A model generated the notes under the pieces. That model made no database searches. It saw nothing but the letters and a program-made list of their open reading frames with translations, and had not been told where the DNA came from. From Prolixibacteraceae bacterium (GTDB lineage: Bacteria > Bacteroidota > Bacteroidia > Bacteroidales > Prolixibacteraceae), in the NCBI GenBank assembly GCA_007116765.1, contig SKHV01000007.1:1-7763 (forward strand): a DNA stretch of 7,763 bases. The letters are read 5' to 3'. The position numbers and the translations under genes are program-made. Below, one piece after another: positions 1 through 6,148 of this stretch; positions within the stretch are counted from its first letter, which is position 1, and each line of letters opens with the position of its first letter.

Positions 1-1587
1 AGAAAAAGAAAGACTGACAGTTTTGCTATGCTCTGCTTCAATGTGAAAATTAGCCATATCAATTTCTTCAAGCATAAACCATCGTCCGGGACGCCGGTCG
101 TATATGCCAAAAGTTAAGGGGAGTGAACTTTTATCGAATTCAATATCCGAGTCATAGGGATTATCGATTTTGACTGTAAACTGAACCTGATTCTGATTGA
201 ACTGTTGCTCTTCTATTGAAAAAGTCAGCCTATAATAACTCCTGAAGTTATCAATTTTTTTCATGTACCACACCTCCTTGGGCGTTTCAACCCTTGTTGC
301 ATCGGTGAATTGCAAGCTGTCGAGTGTAAGTACAAAAACCGTTTCGCCTTTCATATTCTCGTGATTTTGCCATATATCGAACTGGTTCTTACGATATTGC
401 CCAGAGTTAAGGTTCGACACTCCGGCATCGCGCGTATACCAGGCAAAACGTGCTGCTTTGTTCCATGTATCCTGAAATACAACCGGGTAGTAAGCTGTGT
501 GAGTTTTCAATATTTCCGCATCGGTATCCCAACCGTAATACATTTTTAAAACCGGCAAACTACCGGCGAATGGAGTTATCACAATTACTTTGGCAATTAA
601 CAGCAAACCAACATTTGCCAATGCACTACGGTATAACCACTTGTGCCATTTCTCCTTCTTTATAAGAAAAACATACGAAACAGCGACTAAAGGAACAACA
701 GCAACATAGGTCCAGTCCGCTTCAAAGTCGCCGCCAAATGTGGTGATGAAAAAAAATACAAAAATGCCAATAGCTGACCATTTGAGAGCCTTTTCATATC
801 TATAATCTGCCCTGAACATTACTAAAACCATAAAAAACAGCCATCCCAGCCAGGGGCCGGCAATTAATAATTGACTGAAAACATATTCCACAAGTAGCAT
901 TGGGTCGAAAGGGGCTTTATGGCTATCAATTAAATGGTACTGAAGTGATGCAAAGTTGTGGTTTATTTGCCACAATAAATGTGGCACCATTAATAGTGCG
1001 GTAATAAAAATGCAAAGCCAAAAACTCCATTTTCTCAGCAGTTTTAAGTTTGTTAATACTACAAAAAACGGAATAAGCACACCTTGATATTTTGAATAGA
1101 ATAAAAGAGATGAAACTAACGCCAGTGAAAAAACATTAATGAAATTATCATTGTCTAAATATTTTCGGTATAGCACAAAAAAAAGTGTGGTAAAGAAAAA
1201 CAATGGAGCGTCGGGTGTGGCAATAAATGAGTATGGATGGATGATCATTACCGAAAAAATAATAGACCAAAACAAGAGAGCGTTTTCGCCATAGGGCTTT
1301 ACTATAATCCACAAATTCAATATCGATAACGAAGAGATTATGACAATTAACAGACGAACACCCAAAGCACTATCAAATATTTTAGTGCCCACAAAAATAA
1401 GCCAGGCAATCATTGGTGGATGGTCGAAATAACCCCATGAGAGTGAACGCGAATACAACCAATAATAAGCCTCGTCGTAATGAATACCCATTGTAGCAGC
1501 CGAAAACAAGTTGAAAAGGGTAAATAGAATCAAAAATGAAATAAATAACAACTGATTATTATTTCGTACTTTAAATAGAGTAAACAT
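1..1587 (-). CDS. GT39/ArnT-like membrane glycosyltransferase (PMT_2 family), 3' end missing
   Basis: The frame is open from an ATG at 1587 to the left edge, giving 529 residues with no stop, so the C-terminus is cut by the window. Family members move a sugar from a polyprenyl-phosphate donor to an envelope acceptor on the periplasmic face of the inner membrane. Residues 12-31 form the first membrane helix. The first periplasmic loop holds the GT-C signature HYDEAYYW (36-43) followed by WGYFDHPPM (51-59), with Asp38-Glu39 the expected catalytic acidic pair. TPDAP (124-128) is a second typical motif. Several more hydrophobic segments follow to about residue 340. FGGDFEADW (284-292) sits where ArnT-like enzymes carry an E-A-x-W motif. 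Residues from about 345 onward look soluble and probably periplasmic. It is divergent from the barrel gene at 1678. The family call is firm. Donor and acceptor cannot be told, and lipid A, glycan or protein are all possible. Confidence 0.88.
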   Translation of the reverse strand, partial: MFTLFKVRNNNQLLFISFLILFTLFNLFSAATMGIHYDEAYYWLYSRSLSWGYFDHPPMIAWLIFVGTKIFDSALGVRLLIVIISSLSILNLWIIVKPYGENALLFWSIIFSVMIIHPYSFIATPDAPLFFFTTLFFVLYRKYLDNDNFINVFSLALVSSLLFYSKYQGVLIPFFVVLTNLKLLRKWSFWLCIFITALLMVPHLLWQINHNFASLQYHLIDSHKAPFDPMLLVEYVFSQLLIAGPWLGWLFFMVLVMFRADYRYEKALKWSAIGIFVFFFITTFGGDFEADWTYVAVVPLVAVSYVFLIKKEKWHKWLYRSALANVGLLLIAKVIVITPFAGSLPVLKMYYGWDTDAEILKTHTAYYPVVFQDTWNKAARFAWYTRDAGVSNLNSGQYRKNQFDIWQNHENMKGETVFVLTLDSLQFTDATRVETPKEVWYMKKIDNFRSYYRLTFSIEEQQFNQNQVQFTVKIDNPYDSDIEFDKSSLPLTFGIYDRRPGRWFMLEEIDMANFHIEAEHSKTVSLSFS

Positions 1588-1620
1588 TATACTACATTTA
1601 TGTTAATTTTGTTTATTTCG

Positions 1621-1628
1621 TAACTTTG
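1621..1628 (+). promoter_or_regulatory. Bacteroidetes-type -7 promoter element for the barrel gene
   Basis: TAACTTTG is an exact match to the TAnnTTTG -7 consensus used by the Bacteroidetes primary sigma factor. It lies in the 90-bp divergent gap between the glycosyltransferase and the barrel gene. A start of transcription near 1634 would leave a leader of about 44 nt before the ATG at 1678. The -33 region is poor: only TTTATG near 1597-1602 lies at about the right distance, against the TTTG consensus. I found no equally good box for the opposite-facing glycosyltransferase gene. Confidence 0.55.
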
Positions 1629-1677
1629 AGTTTTTTTAATGGTATCACAAAGAAGATAAAAATAAATCCAAAACGCA

Positions 1678-2670
1678 ATGCACATGTTCAAAAGATTATC
1701 AGCCTTAATAATAATTTGCTTTTTTTTCGTTTCAATACTTCATGCACAAACACTAGAATATTCGCTTAAATACGATGGCATAGCCGATAATCGGGAATAT
1801 TTTAGTCCGCACCACGATGCAGAAACCATTTTTGGTTCAAGGCTTGGATTTGCACTTGGAACAAGTATCGACTCGATTCATCAATTTAGAGCCGGGTTAA
1901 GCTACTTTTATGAATTTGGTGGTAGTTTTGGCGAGTTGCCACCACATTTAATTATGTATTATTCTGTCGATCATCACAAATGGGCTTTTAAGATAGGAGC
2001 TTTCCCGCGTAAAGAGAATATTCCTTATCCTAATGCGCTTATATCTGAGAAATACGAATATTATAACCCAATAGTAGATGGACTTTGGGTAAAGCACAAA
2101 AGCAAAAACGGAAACTTTGGTTTGTTTGCCGACTGGGTTAGTAGACAGGACTCAAACAGACGAGAGCAATTTATAGCTGGTTTTTTTGGAAATTTACGCT
2201 ACGGAAATTTTACTTTTGAAGATTATTTTTATTTGTTTCACAAAGCTGGCCGTATTTTCAAAGTAGAGGGCGAACACATTGAAGACTCGATGGGTGCAAT
2301 TTTCTTGCTAGGATACGATTTTTCCGATAAGGTGCCACTCGATATACTCTCAGTCAAAACCGGAACAATGAGTTCGGCATTCAGAAACCGTGGCGATGGT
2401 TCCGATTTTGACATCAACACCTCGTCGTATTCCGAGGTTGTAGTCGATTACAAAGGCTTTGGACTTGAGGCATTCTTGAAATTTGGCAGCCCACATCATT
2501 TCGAATTTGGCAGTAACTATTACAACAGCGCTACAAACTATGTGCGCACCCGCTTTTATTTTACACCTATAAATCTTGAACGAATTCAGGGACGTTTTAT
2601 GTATTCACTACACTTTACTGCCGAGAGGATGGATCATCAACAGCAATTTTTACTTAGCTATATGTTTTAG
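1678..2670 (+). CDS. Secreted protein, putative outer-membrane beta-barrel, function unknown
   Basis: The product has 330 residues. A Sec signal peptide spans about residues 1-24 (basic MHMFKR, hydrophobic core, ending LHAQ), so the mature protein probably begins near Thr25. The mature part shows alternating polar and aromatic strands (for example FRAGLSYFYEFG and GNLRYGNFTFEDYFYLF), has no internal hydrophobic helix, and ends in ...LSYMF. A terminal Phe after alternating residues is the usual C-terminal strand signal of outer-membrane barrels, so a porin-like or surface barrel is the likely fold. I do not recognise a named family. The start could equally be Met3 (1684), with the same signal peptide. 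An exact -7 box lies upstream at 1621. The 3' end stops 3 bp short of the convergent maf stop, leaving no room for a separate terminator. Localisation is fairly sure; function is unknown. Confidence 0.8.
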   Translation: MHMFKRLSALIIICFFFVSILHAQTLEYSLKYDGIADNREYFSPHHDAETIFGSRLGFALGTSIDSIHQFRAGLSYFYEFGGSFGELPPHLIMYYSVDHHKWAFKIGAFPRKENIPYPNALISEKYEYYNPIVDGLWVKHKSKNGNFGLFADWVSRQDSNRREQFIAGFFGNLRYGNFTFEDYFYLFHKAGRIFKVEGEHIEDSMGAIFLLGYDFSDKVPLDILSVKTGTMSSAFRNRGDGSDFDINTSSYSEVVVDYKGFGLEAFLKFGSPHHFEFGSNYYNSATNYVRTRFYFTPINLERIQGRFMYSLHFTAERMDHQQQFLLSYMF

Positions 2671-2673
2671 TCT

Positions 2674-3252
2674 TTAAAATTGCCTCAATACTTCGTATAA
2701 ATGTTGCACAGGCAGCCCCATCACATTAAAATACGAGCCTTCAATACGCTCTACGGCAATATAGCCTATCCATTCCTGTATTCCATAAGCACCCGCTTTG
2801 TCGTATGGCCTATAATGCGAAATGTAGTAATCAATTTCGTTGTGGCTTAGTTTTTTGAAATACACCGTTGTGGATGAAGTGAAACATTCTTGTTTCGATT
2901 TATGCATTACACATACACCTGTGAGCACTCTGTGTGCCTTGCCCGAGAGTTTCTCAATCATGGTATAAGCTTCGTTGTAATTATCCGGTTTTCCCATTAT
3001 TTCGTTACCAAGCACAACTATTGTGTCGGCAGTTATTATAAGCGAAATGTCGTTCAACCTATTTTCAAAGGGTTTTGCCTTTTTCACCGCCAAATATTCA
3101 GCCACCTGTTCAACAGGAATATCTATAGGAAAATCTTCCTCGGTATCAATAGATTCTACAGTAAATTGAATACCTAATTCGGCGAGCAACTGTTTGCGAC
3201 GGGGTGATTTAGACGCCAGTATTATTTGGTAACTTTTCAGCTTATCGAGCAT
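2674..3252 (-). CDS. maf: Maf-family nucleoside triphosphate pyrophosphatase (dTTP/UTP type)
   Basis: This 192-residue cytoplasmic protein is of usual Maf length. Maf enzymes hydrolyse non-canonical or surplus NTPs to NMP plus PPi, and the YhdE subgroup prefers dTTP, UTP and their modified forms. The hallmarks are in order: ASKSPRRKQLL (13-23, the substrate phosphate-binding S-x-x-R-R motif), ADT (75-77, Asp76 being the expected catalytic acid), GKP (87-89), YDKAGAYGIQ (150-159, with the Gln typical of the dTTP/UTP subgroup) and GSYFNVMGLP (172-181). The start at 3252 leaves a normal N-terminus of nine residues before the ILASKSP strand. It follows kdsC with a 10-bp gap and is probably the last gene of that operon. 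Older annotations call such proteins septum formation inhibitors, but biochemical work supports nucleotide pyrophosphatase. The subgroup is inferred from motifs. Confidence 0.95.
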   Translation of the reverse strand: MLDKLKSYQIILASKSPRRKQLLAELGIQFTVESIDTEEDFPIDIPVEQVAEYLAVKKAKPFENRLNDISLIITADTIVVLGNEIMGKPDNYNEAYTMIEKLSGKAHRVLTGVCVMHKSKQECFTSSTTVYFKKLSHNEIDYYISHYRPYDKAGAYGIQEWIGYIAVERIEGSYFNVMGLPVQHLYEVLRQF

Positions 3253-3262
3253 AGAATAGTTG

Positions 3263-3793
3263 TTAATACGATGAAGTGTTCAATACATCGGTGTTAAGCC
3301 ATTTGCCTTGCGCACGCATTACCTGCTCAATTACATCGCGCACACATCCTTCGCCGCCTTTACGATCCGAAATGTATTTCGAAATGGATTTTATTTCGGT
3401 TACCGCATCGGAAGGGCATGTAGGCACCCCTACTCGAGCCATCACATTATAGTCGGGCAGGTCGTCGCCCATGTACATCACATCGTGTGCATCTATACCC
3501 GTTTCGGTCATCCACTGTTCAAAGCATTTGAGTTTATCGTTTACCGAAAGGTATATTTGTTCAATACCCAGTTTTCTAAACCTTTTTTCGATAGTTATAT
3601 TTTTGCCTCCGGTAATTATAGCAATTGGGTAGCCGTTGAGAATGGCGTTGCGTATGGCAAAGCCGTCTTTCACATTGGTAGTGCGCATGGGCTCTCCGTT
3701 TTCATCTACCGGTGAGATATCGGACGAAAGCACTCCATCAACATCAAATACAAAGGCTTTAACGTGCATCAATTCTTCTTTAAAAAATGCCAT
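3263..3793 (-). CDS. kdsC: 3-deoxy-D-manno-octulosonate 8-phosphate phosphatase (KdsC-type HAD)
   Basis: This is a 176-residue cytoplasmic HAD phosphatase of the capless C0 class, which acts as a tetramer. It dephosphorylates KDO-8-phosphate to KDO for the LPS inner core. The motifs are all present: DVDGVL (17-22, Asp17 nucleophile and Asp19 acid/base), ITGGK (60-64, motif II), Lys87 in NDKL (motif III), GDDLPD (109-114, motif IV, Mg2+ binding) and the C-terminal DRKGGEGCVRDVIEQV, which corresponds to the substrate-loop tail of KdsC. EPMRTTNVKDGFAIR (34-48) matches the KdsC pattern, and the whole resembles Bacteroides BT1677 as I remember it. The start at 3793 is preferred over Met9 because KdsC proteins usually carry this short leader. 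It lies 5 bp after the DUF2520 stop and 10 bp before maf. A related keto-deoxy-sugar phosphate (KDN-9-P) is an alternative substrate. Confidence 0.93.
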   Translation of the reverse strand: MAFFKEELMHVKAFVFDVDGVLSSDISPVDENGEPMRTTNVKDGFAIRNAILNGYPIAIITGGKNITIEKRFRKLGIEQIYLSVNDKLKCFEQWMTETGIDAHDVMYMGDDLPDYNVMARVGVPTCPSDAVTEIKSISKYISDRKGGEGCVRDVIEQVMRAQGKWLNTDVLNTSSY

Positions 3794-3798
3794 ATTTA

Positions 3799-4578
3799 TT
3801 AGGGTTTATGTTGTTTTTGTAAACGAAAAATGCTTTCGCTGATTAATTTATACAACTCAGCTTGTTTTGTTTCGTGTGTCAGTGAGTCAATATGTTTTTT
3901 AATTACGTTCATGTCCATTCGCACTGCCGGTCCGGTTTGAGCAACAGCGGGTTCCATTTGTTCAATTTTAGCCGCAGTTTCGGCAATGAGTGGCCGTAAA
4001 ATATCAAACGACAGATTTGTGCTTTTTATCATTTCAAACGACAGGGCATACATGTGATTTACAAAATTACAGGCAAACACCGCGGCTAAATGAAGTTGCT
4101 TGCGTTGTTCCGAATTCACTTTTCGCACGTCGCCTGAAATGGTTGAAGCAAGTTGTAATAGCTTTTCTTCATTCTTGATATTGTTGGCCTCAATACAAAA
4201 AGGAATGTGTTCAAAATTAACTTCGCGGTGTTTAGAAAAGGTTTGTAAAGGATAAAAAACACCAAAGTTAGTCGAATACCGTGATAAAATACTCATAGGT
4301 ACACTGCCGGCTGTATGCACTATAAGTTTGTTGTTGAAACTAGAACATTCTAGTATTTCAGTCATGGCCTTATCGCTTACCGCTATAAGATAAACATCGG
4401 CATTTGGTGTAATTAGCGAAACATCAGTAATAAAATCGCAATTAAATTGGGCAGCCAGTTGCGAAGCCGATTGCTTTGTACGGCTGTAAACCTGTACAAT
4501 TTGACTTCCGTTGCGAAAGAGTTCCACCGAAACCCGGGTAGCCAAATTGCCTGCCCCTATAATTGCGATTTTAGTCAT
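3799..4578 (-). CDS. Rossmann-fold NAD(P)-binding protein with DUF2520 domain
   Basis: The 259-residue product is predicted to be cytoplasmic. Residues 3-33 form a dinucleotide-binding beta-alpha-beta unit: IAIIGAGNLA carries the GxGxxx loop, and SR at 32-33 follows strand 2, a pattern that often favours NADP. Residues about 1-115 resemble the F420-dependent/NADP oxidoreductase and pyrroline-5-carboxylate reductase N-domain, with HTAGS (88-92) and YPLQTFSK (109-116). The helical C-terminal part is DUF2520, with HLAAVFACNFVNHMY (163-177) and the conserved TGPAVRMD (215-222). A dehydrogenase or reductase role is inferred from the fold; the substrate is unknown. It is 5 bp upstream of kdsC, so translation is probably linked, and 34 bp downstream of the DUF2147 stop. 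Genes of this family often precede kdsC and maf in Bacteroidetes, as I recall, which hints at an envelope or nucleotide-sugar role without proving it. Confidence 0.9.
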   Translation of the reverse strand: MTKIAIIGAGNLATRVSVELFRNGSQIVQVYSRTKQSASQLAAQFNCDFITDVSLITPNADVYLIAVSDKAMTEILECSSFNNKLIVHTAGSVPMSILSRYSTNFGVFYPLQTFSKHREVNFEHIPFCIEANNIKNEEKLLQLASTISGDVRKVNSEQRKQLHLAAVFACNFVNHMYALSFEMIKSTNLSFDILRPLIAETAAKIEQMEPAVAQTGPAVRMDMNVIKKHIDSLTHETKQAELYKLISESIFRLQKQHKP

Positions 4579-4585
4579 TTACATT

Positions 4586-4601
4586 CTTCAAATTATTGAA
4601 G
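4586..4601 (-). promoter_or_regulatory. Short perfect inverted repeat in the leader of the DUF2520 gene
   Basis: CTTCAA (4586-4591) and TTGAAG (4596-4601) are perfectly complementary around a 4-nt ATTA spacer, ending 7 nt upstream of the DUF2520 start codon. No T-tract follows on the minus strand, so it is a poor intrinsic terminator for the preceding DUF2147 gene. A small hairpin near the ribosome-binding region or a protein-binding palindrome are the options. With a 6-bp AT-rich arm, chance is possible. Confidence 0.3.
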
Positions 4602-4611
4602 TAAATAATTC
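4598..4611. repeat. 14-bp direct repeat, copy 1 (partner at 5086-5099)
   Basis: GAAGTAAATAATTC occurs here, 1 bp from the DUF2147 stop codon, and again identically at 5086-5099 upstream of the same gene. On the transcribed strand it reads GAATTATTTACTTC and lies 20-33 nt before the DUF2520 start. It overlaps the right arm of the 4586-4601 palindrome. Confidence 0.5.
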
Positions 4612-4612
4612 T

Positions 4613-5050
4613 TTATTTTTCTCTAATCCAGGTTTGAGTACGATAAAGAAAGGCAATGTATCCTCTTACATTTAACTTATCGTTATCTTCATCATCAACC
4701 CAAAGGCGCACATCGTAAACTTTTCCATTGTCGGGGTCTAAAATACCTTTATCGCCTGTCCATCGACCACTATCATACGTAAGCCCGTTTATTATTTGCA
4801 AGCCAAGTATTCTTTTTCCATTCAAATCACCTTTACACTCGGTGCAAACCGGATCGTAATTCGGATCTTCATTAAATAACTGAACAATAGTACCGTAAAG
4901 CTTATTGTTTTTTTTGGTAATTTCTACAATTGACTTCACTTCACCTGTGCTGTCGTCAATTGTTTTCCATTTACCAATTACACTTCCCGAGGCTAATGCC
5001 ACATTGCTAAAAAGTAGTGCAAGCCCAATTACAATAATAATTTTTTTCAT
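4613..5050 (-). CDS. Secreted DUF2147-domain protein
   Basis: The product has 145 residues with a Sec signal peptide at about 1-20 (MKK, hydrophobic core, cleavage near VALA-SG), so it is probably periplasmic. The mature part is a DUF2147 domain, an all-beta, lipocalin-like small fold. Visible family features are GKWKTIDDSTG (26-36), a C-x-x-C pair at Cys69 and Cys72 in DPVCTECKG, ILDPDNGKVYD (103-113) and a C-terminal LNVRGYIAFLYRTQTW (126-141). The length is typical. The two cysteines could form a disulfide or bind a metal. The function of this family is not established to my knowledge. The start is supported by an unusually strong ribosome-binding site (5056-5060) and by the signal peptide. 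It precedes the DUF2520-kdsC-maf genes by 34 bp, so it may be co-transcribed with them. Confidence 0.92.
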   Translation of the reverse strand: MKKIIIVIGLALLFSNVALASGSVIGKWKTIDDSTGEVKSIVEITKKNNKLYGTIVQLFNEDPNYDPVCTECKGDLNGKRILGLQIINGLTYDSGRWTGDKGILDPDNGKVYDVRLWVDDEDNDKLNVRGYIAFLYRTQTWIREK

Positions 5051-5053
5051 ATT

Positions 5054-5060
5054 CCCCTCT
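5054..5060 (-). promoter_or_regulatory. Shine-Dalgarno-like site for the DUF2147 gene
   Basis: On the minus strand AGAGGGGAAT directly precedes the ATG at 5050, placing a GAGG core 5 nt from the start codon. Most other starts in this window have only A/T-rich leaders, as is normal in Bacteroidetes, so this purine-rich, G-containing site stands out. It fixes the DUF2147 start. Confidence 0.55.
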
Positions 5061-5085
5061 TATAAATTAATAATTCTCTACGAAA

Positions 5086-5099
5086 GAAGTAAATAATTC
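5086..5099. repeat. 14-bp direct repeat, copy 2 (partner at 4598-4611)
   Basis: GAAGTAAATAATTC is identical to the copy just past the DUF2147 stop. On the transcribed strand this copy lies 36-49 nt upstream of the DUF2147 start codon. A partial third match (GAATTATT) follows closer to the gene. The copies flank the gene in the same orientation and may be a shared leader or promoter element for two genes, or a footprint of an old insertion or duplication. Confidence 0.5.
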
Positions 5100-5104
5100 G
5101 CAAA

Positions 5105-5130
5105 TCGAAAATCTTTACTAAAATTTTCGA
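5105..5130 (-). terminator. Inverted repeat downstream of the lyase gene, possible terminator
   Basis: TCGAAAAT (5105-5112) and ATTTTCGA (5123-5130) form a perfect 8-bp stem with a 10-nt loop, beginning 6 nt past the lyase stop codon on the minus strand. Only a short TTT follows the stem, and the arms are AT-rich, so termination would be weak. It separates the lyase gene from the DUF2147 leader, which fits a unit boundary. Confidence 0.4.
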
Positions 5131-5136
5131 CTAAAA

Positions 5137-6003
5137 CTAATTGAATACCTCGAAACTTGCAAATTGCAAATACGAATCATTCAACGGTCCCCATCCTGAC
5201 GAATTTCCGCCATGAAAAGTCGAAAAGAAAATTCCTCCAATTTTATGATATTCATTATTTATATCTCCATATCTTAAATCGTCGAGTGTTAACAGTTCCA
5301 CACCATCCACTTTCACAATTAGTTTTCCATCATCTTTGCCGGGCGTGCCTACATTTACATGTTGTTCAATAACGTACCATTTGTCCGGTTCGAAAAAAAA
5401 ATTACAGTCAATATCCTGTCCCCACTGCTTGCCCCCCCATTTTTGGTTTTCTGAAGGAGGCAAGTATGCATACACCACCAATTCCCCATCAGTTCGCCAC
5501 ATAAAACGCATGGTCCATCCATTGGCACCATCAGGTTGTGTTCCTCCTGAGCGAGCCCACGAATCGCCACCCCCCATTAGTCCGGGCAGCTTACCTCCAA
5601 GTCTGAAATCAAACCCTTCTTCAAACTTTAGCTGATACTTTAAAGTTAAAGATTTGAAACCATCTGTGTTTTCCAGTTCCTTAGTGTTAGAAAAAACCAT
5701 AGGAAATTGAGCCCCTCCCTCGGCAGGACCAACTGCTCCTTCAGGATAAAAAACCCGTAAAGCACTTTGATTCGGTTTCAGAGGCACAATTTCACATTCG
5801 TCTGTTCGGTTTGTCCATTCAATGCCCCATTTATTTTTCCACTTTTCAGTATTAAATGAGGAATCAAATTCAGCCGTAAAAAAGATATGATTCTGCACAT
5901 TTTTGTTTAACGAAGAAATATTTTTATTCGATTTACAGGCAATTAAATTACCAAAAAGAATAAAAAGGAACATGCAACAAAATGCCTGATGAACACGGTT
6001 CAT
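5137..6003 (-). CDS. PL14-like polysaccharide lyase, predicted lipoprotein
   Basis: I start the protein at the ATG at 6003 (288 residues). The frame is open to another ATG at 6060, but those 19 extra residues would bury the signal peptide. From 6003 there is a lipoprotein signal with lipobox LIAC, Cys23 being lipidated. The body matches the jelly-roll family of polysaccharide lyase family 14 (alginate/glucuronan lyases that beta-eliminate uronic-acid polymers): LGGKLPGLMGG (135-145), NGWTMRFMWRTDGELVVYAY (161-180), KWYVIEQHVNVGTPGKDDG (208-226) and GGIFFSTFHGG (256-266). From memory, Chlorella-virus vAL-1 uses Lys197, Ser219, Arg221, Tyr233 and Tyr235. Lys138, Thr164, Arg166, Tyr178 and Tyr180 fall in equivalent places here, with Ser replaced by Thr. 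It is anchored in the envelope, probably periplasm-facing or surface-exposed. There are no SusC/SusD genes beside it. A carbohydrate-binding or inactive relative is the main alternative. Confidence 0.82.
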   Translation of the reverse strand: MNRVHQAFCCMFLFILFGNLIACKSNKNISSLNKNVQNHIFFTAEFDSSFNTEKWKNKWGIEWTNRTDECEIVPLKPNQSALRVFYPEGAVGPAEGGAQFPMVFSNTKELENTDGFKSLTLKYQLKFEEGFDFRLGGKLPGLMGGGDSWARSGGTQPDGANGWTMRFMWRTDGELVVYAYLPPSENQKWGGKQWGQDIDCNFFFEPDKWYVIEQHVNVGTPGKDDGKLIVKVDGVELLTLDDLRYGDINNEYHKIGGIFFSTFHGGNSSGWGPLNDSYLQFASFEVFN

Positions 6004-6148
6004 AGTTGATATGTTATTAGTTTTAAAAATACGAAAATACAAATTATTAAAACCCCACACAGATAAAACTCATCAAAATTTCAATGAACAATCATTTATA
6101 CATTTAATAATACCTCAAAAAAGTAGTTGAAATAATGGGTAACATATC

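Noticed and set aside
310..665. Short plus-strand open frames opposite the glycosyltransferase gene
   Set aside because: They lie antisense to a continuous 529-residue GT-C protein with clear motifs, and their translations show no domain, signal or membrane pattern of their own.
2890..3842. Plus-strand open frames opposite maf and kdsC (up to 135 residues)
   Set aside because: They are antisense shadows of two well-conserved genes; the proteins are His/Tyr-rich, low-quality translations with no recognisable feature.
6004..6060. N-terminal extension of the lyase to the ATG at 6060
   Set aside because: It would put 19 residues (MWGFNN...) ahead of an otherwise standard lipoprotein signal peptide, displacing the basic n-region; the DNA here is AT-rich leader-like sequence.
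6083..6096. AATGA-ACAA-TCATT inverted repeat between the FISUMP and lyase genes as a terminator
   Set aside because: The stem is only 5 bp, has little G+C and no following T-tract; such pairs are expected by chance in this AT-rich spacer.
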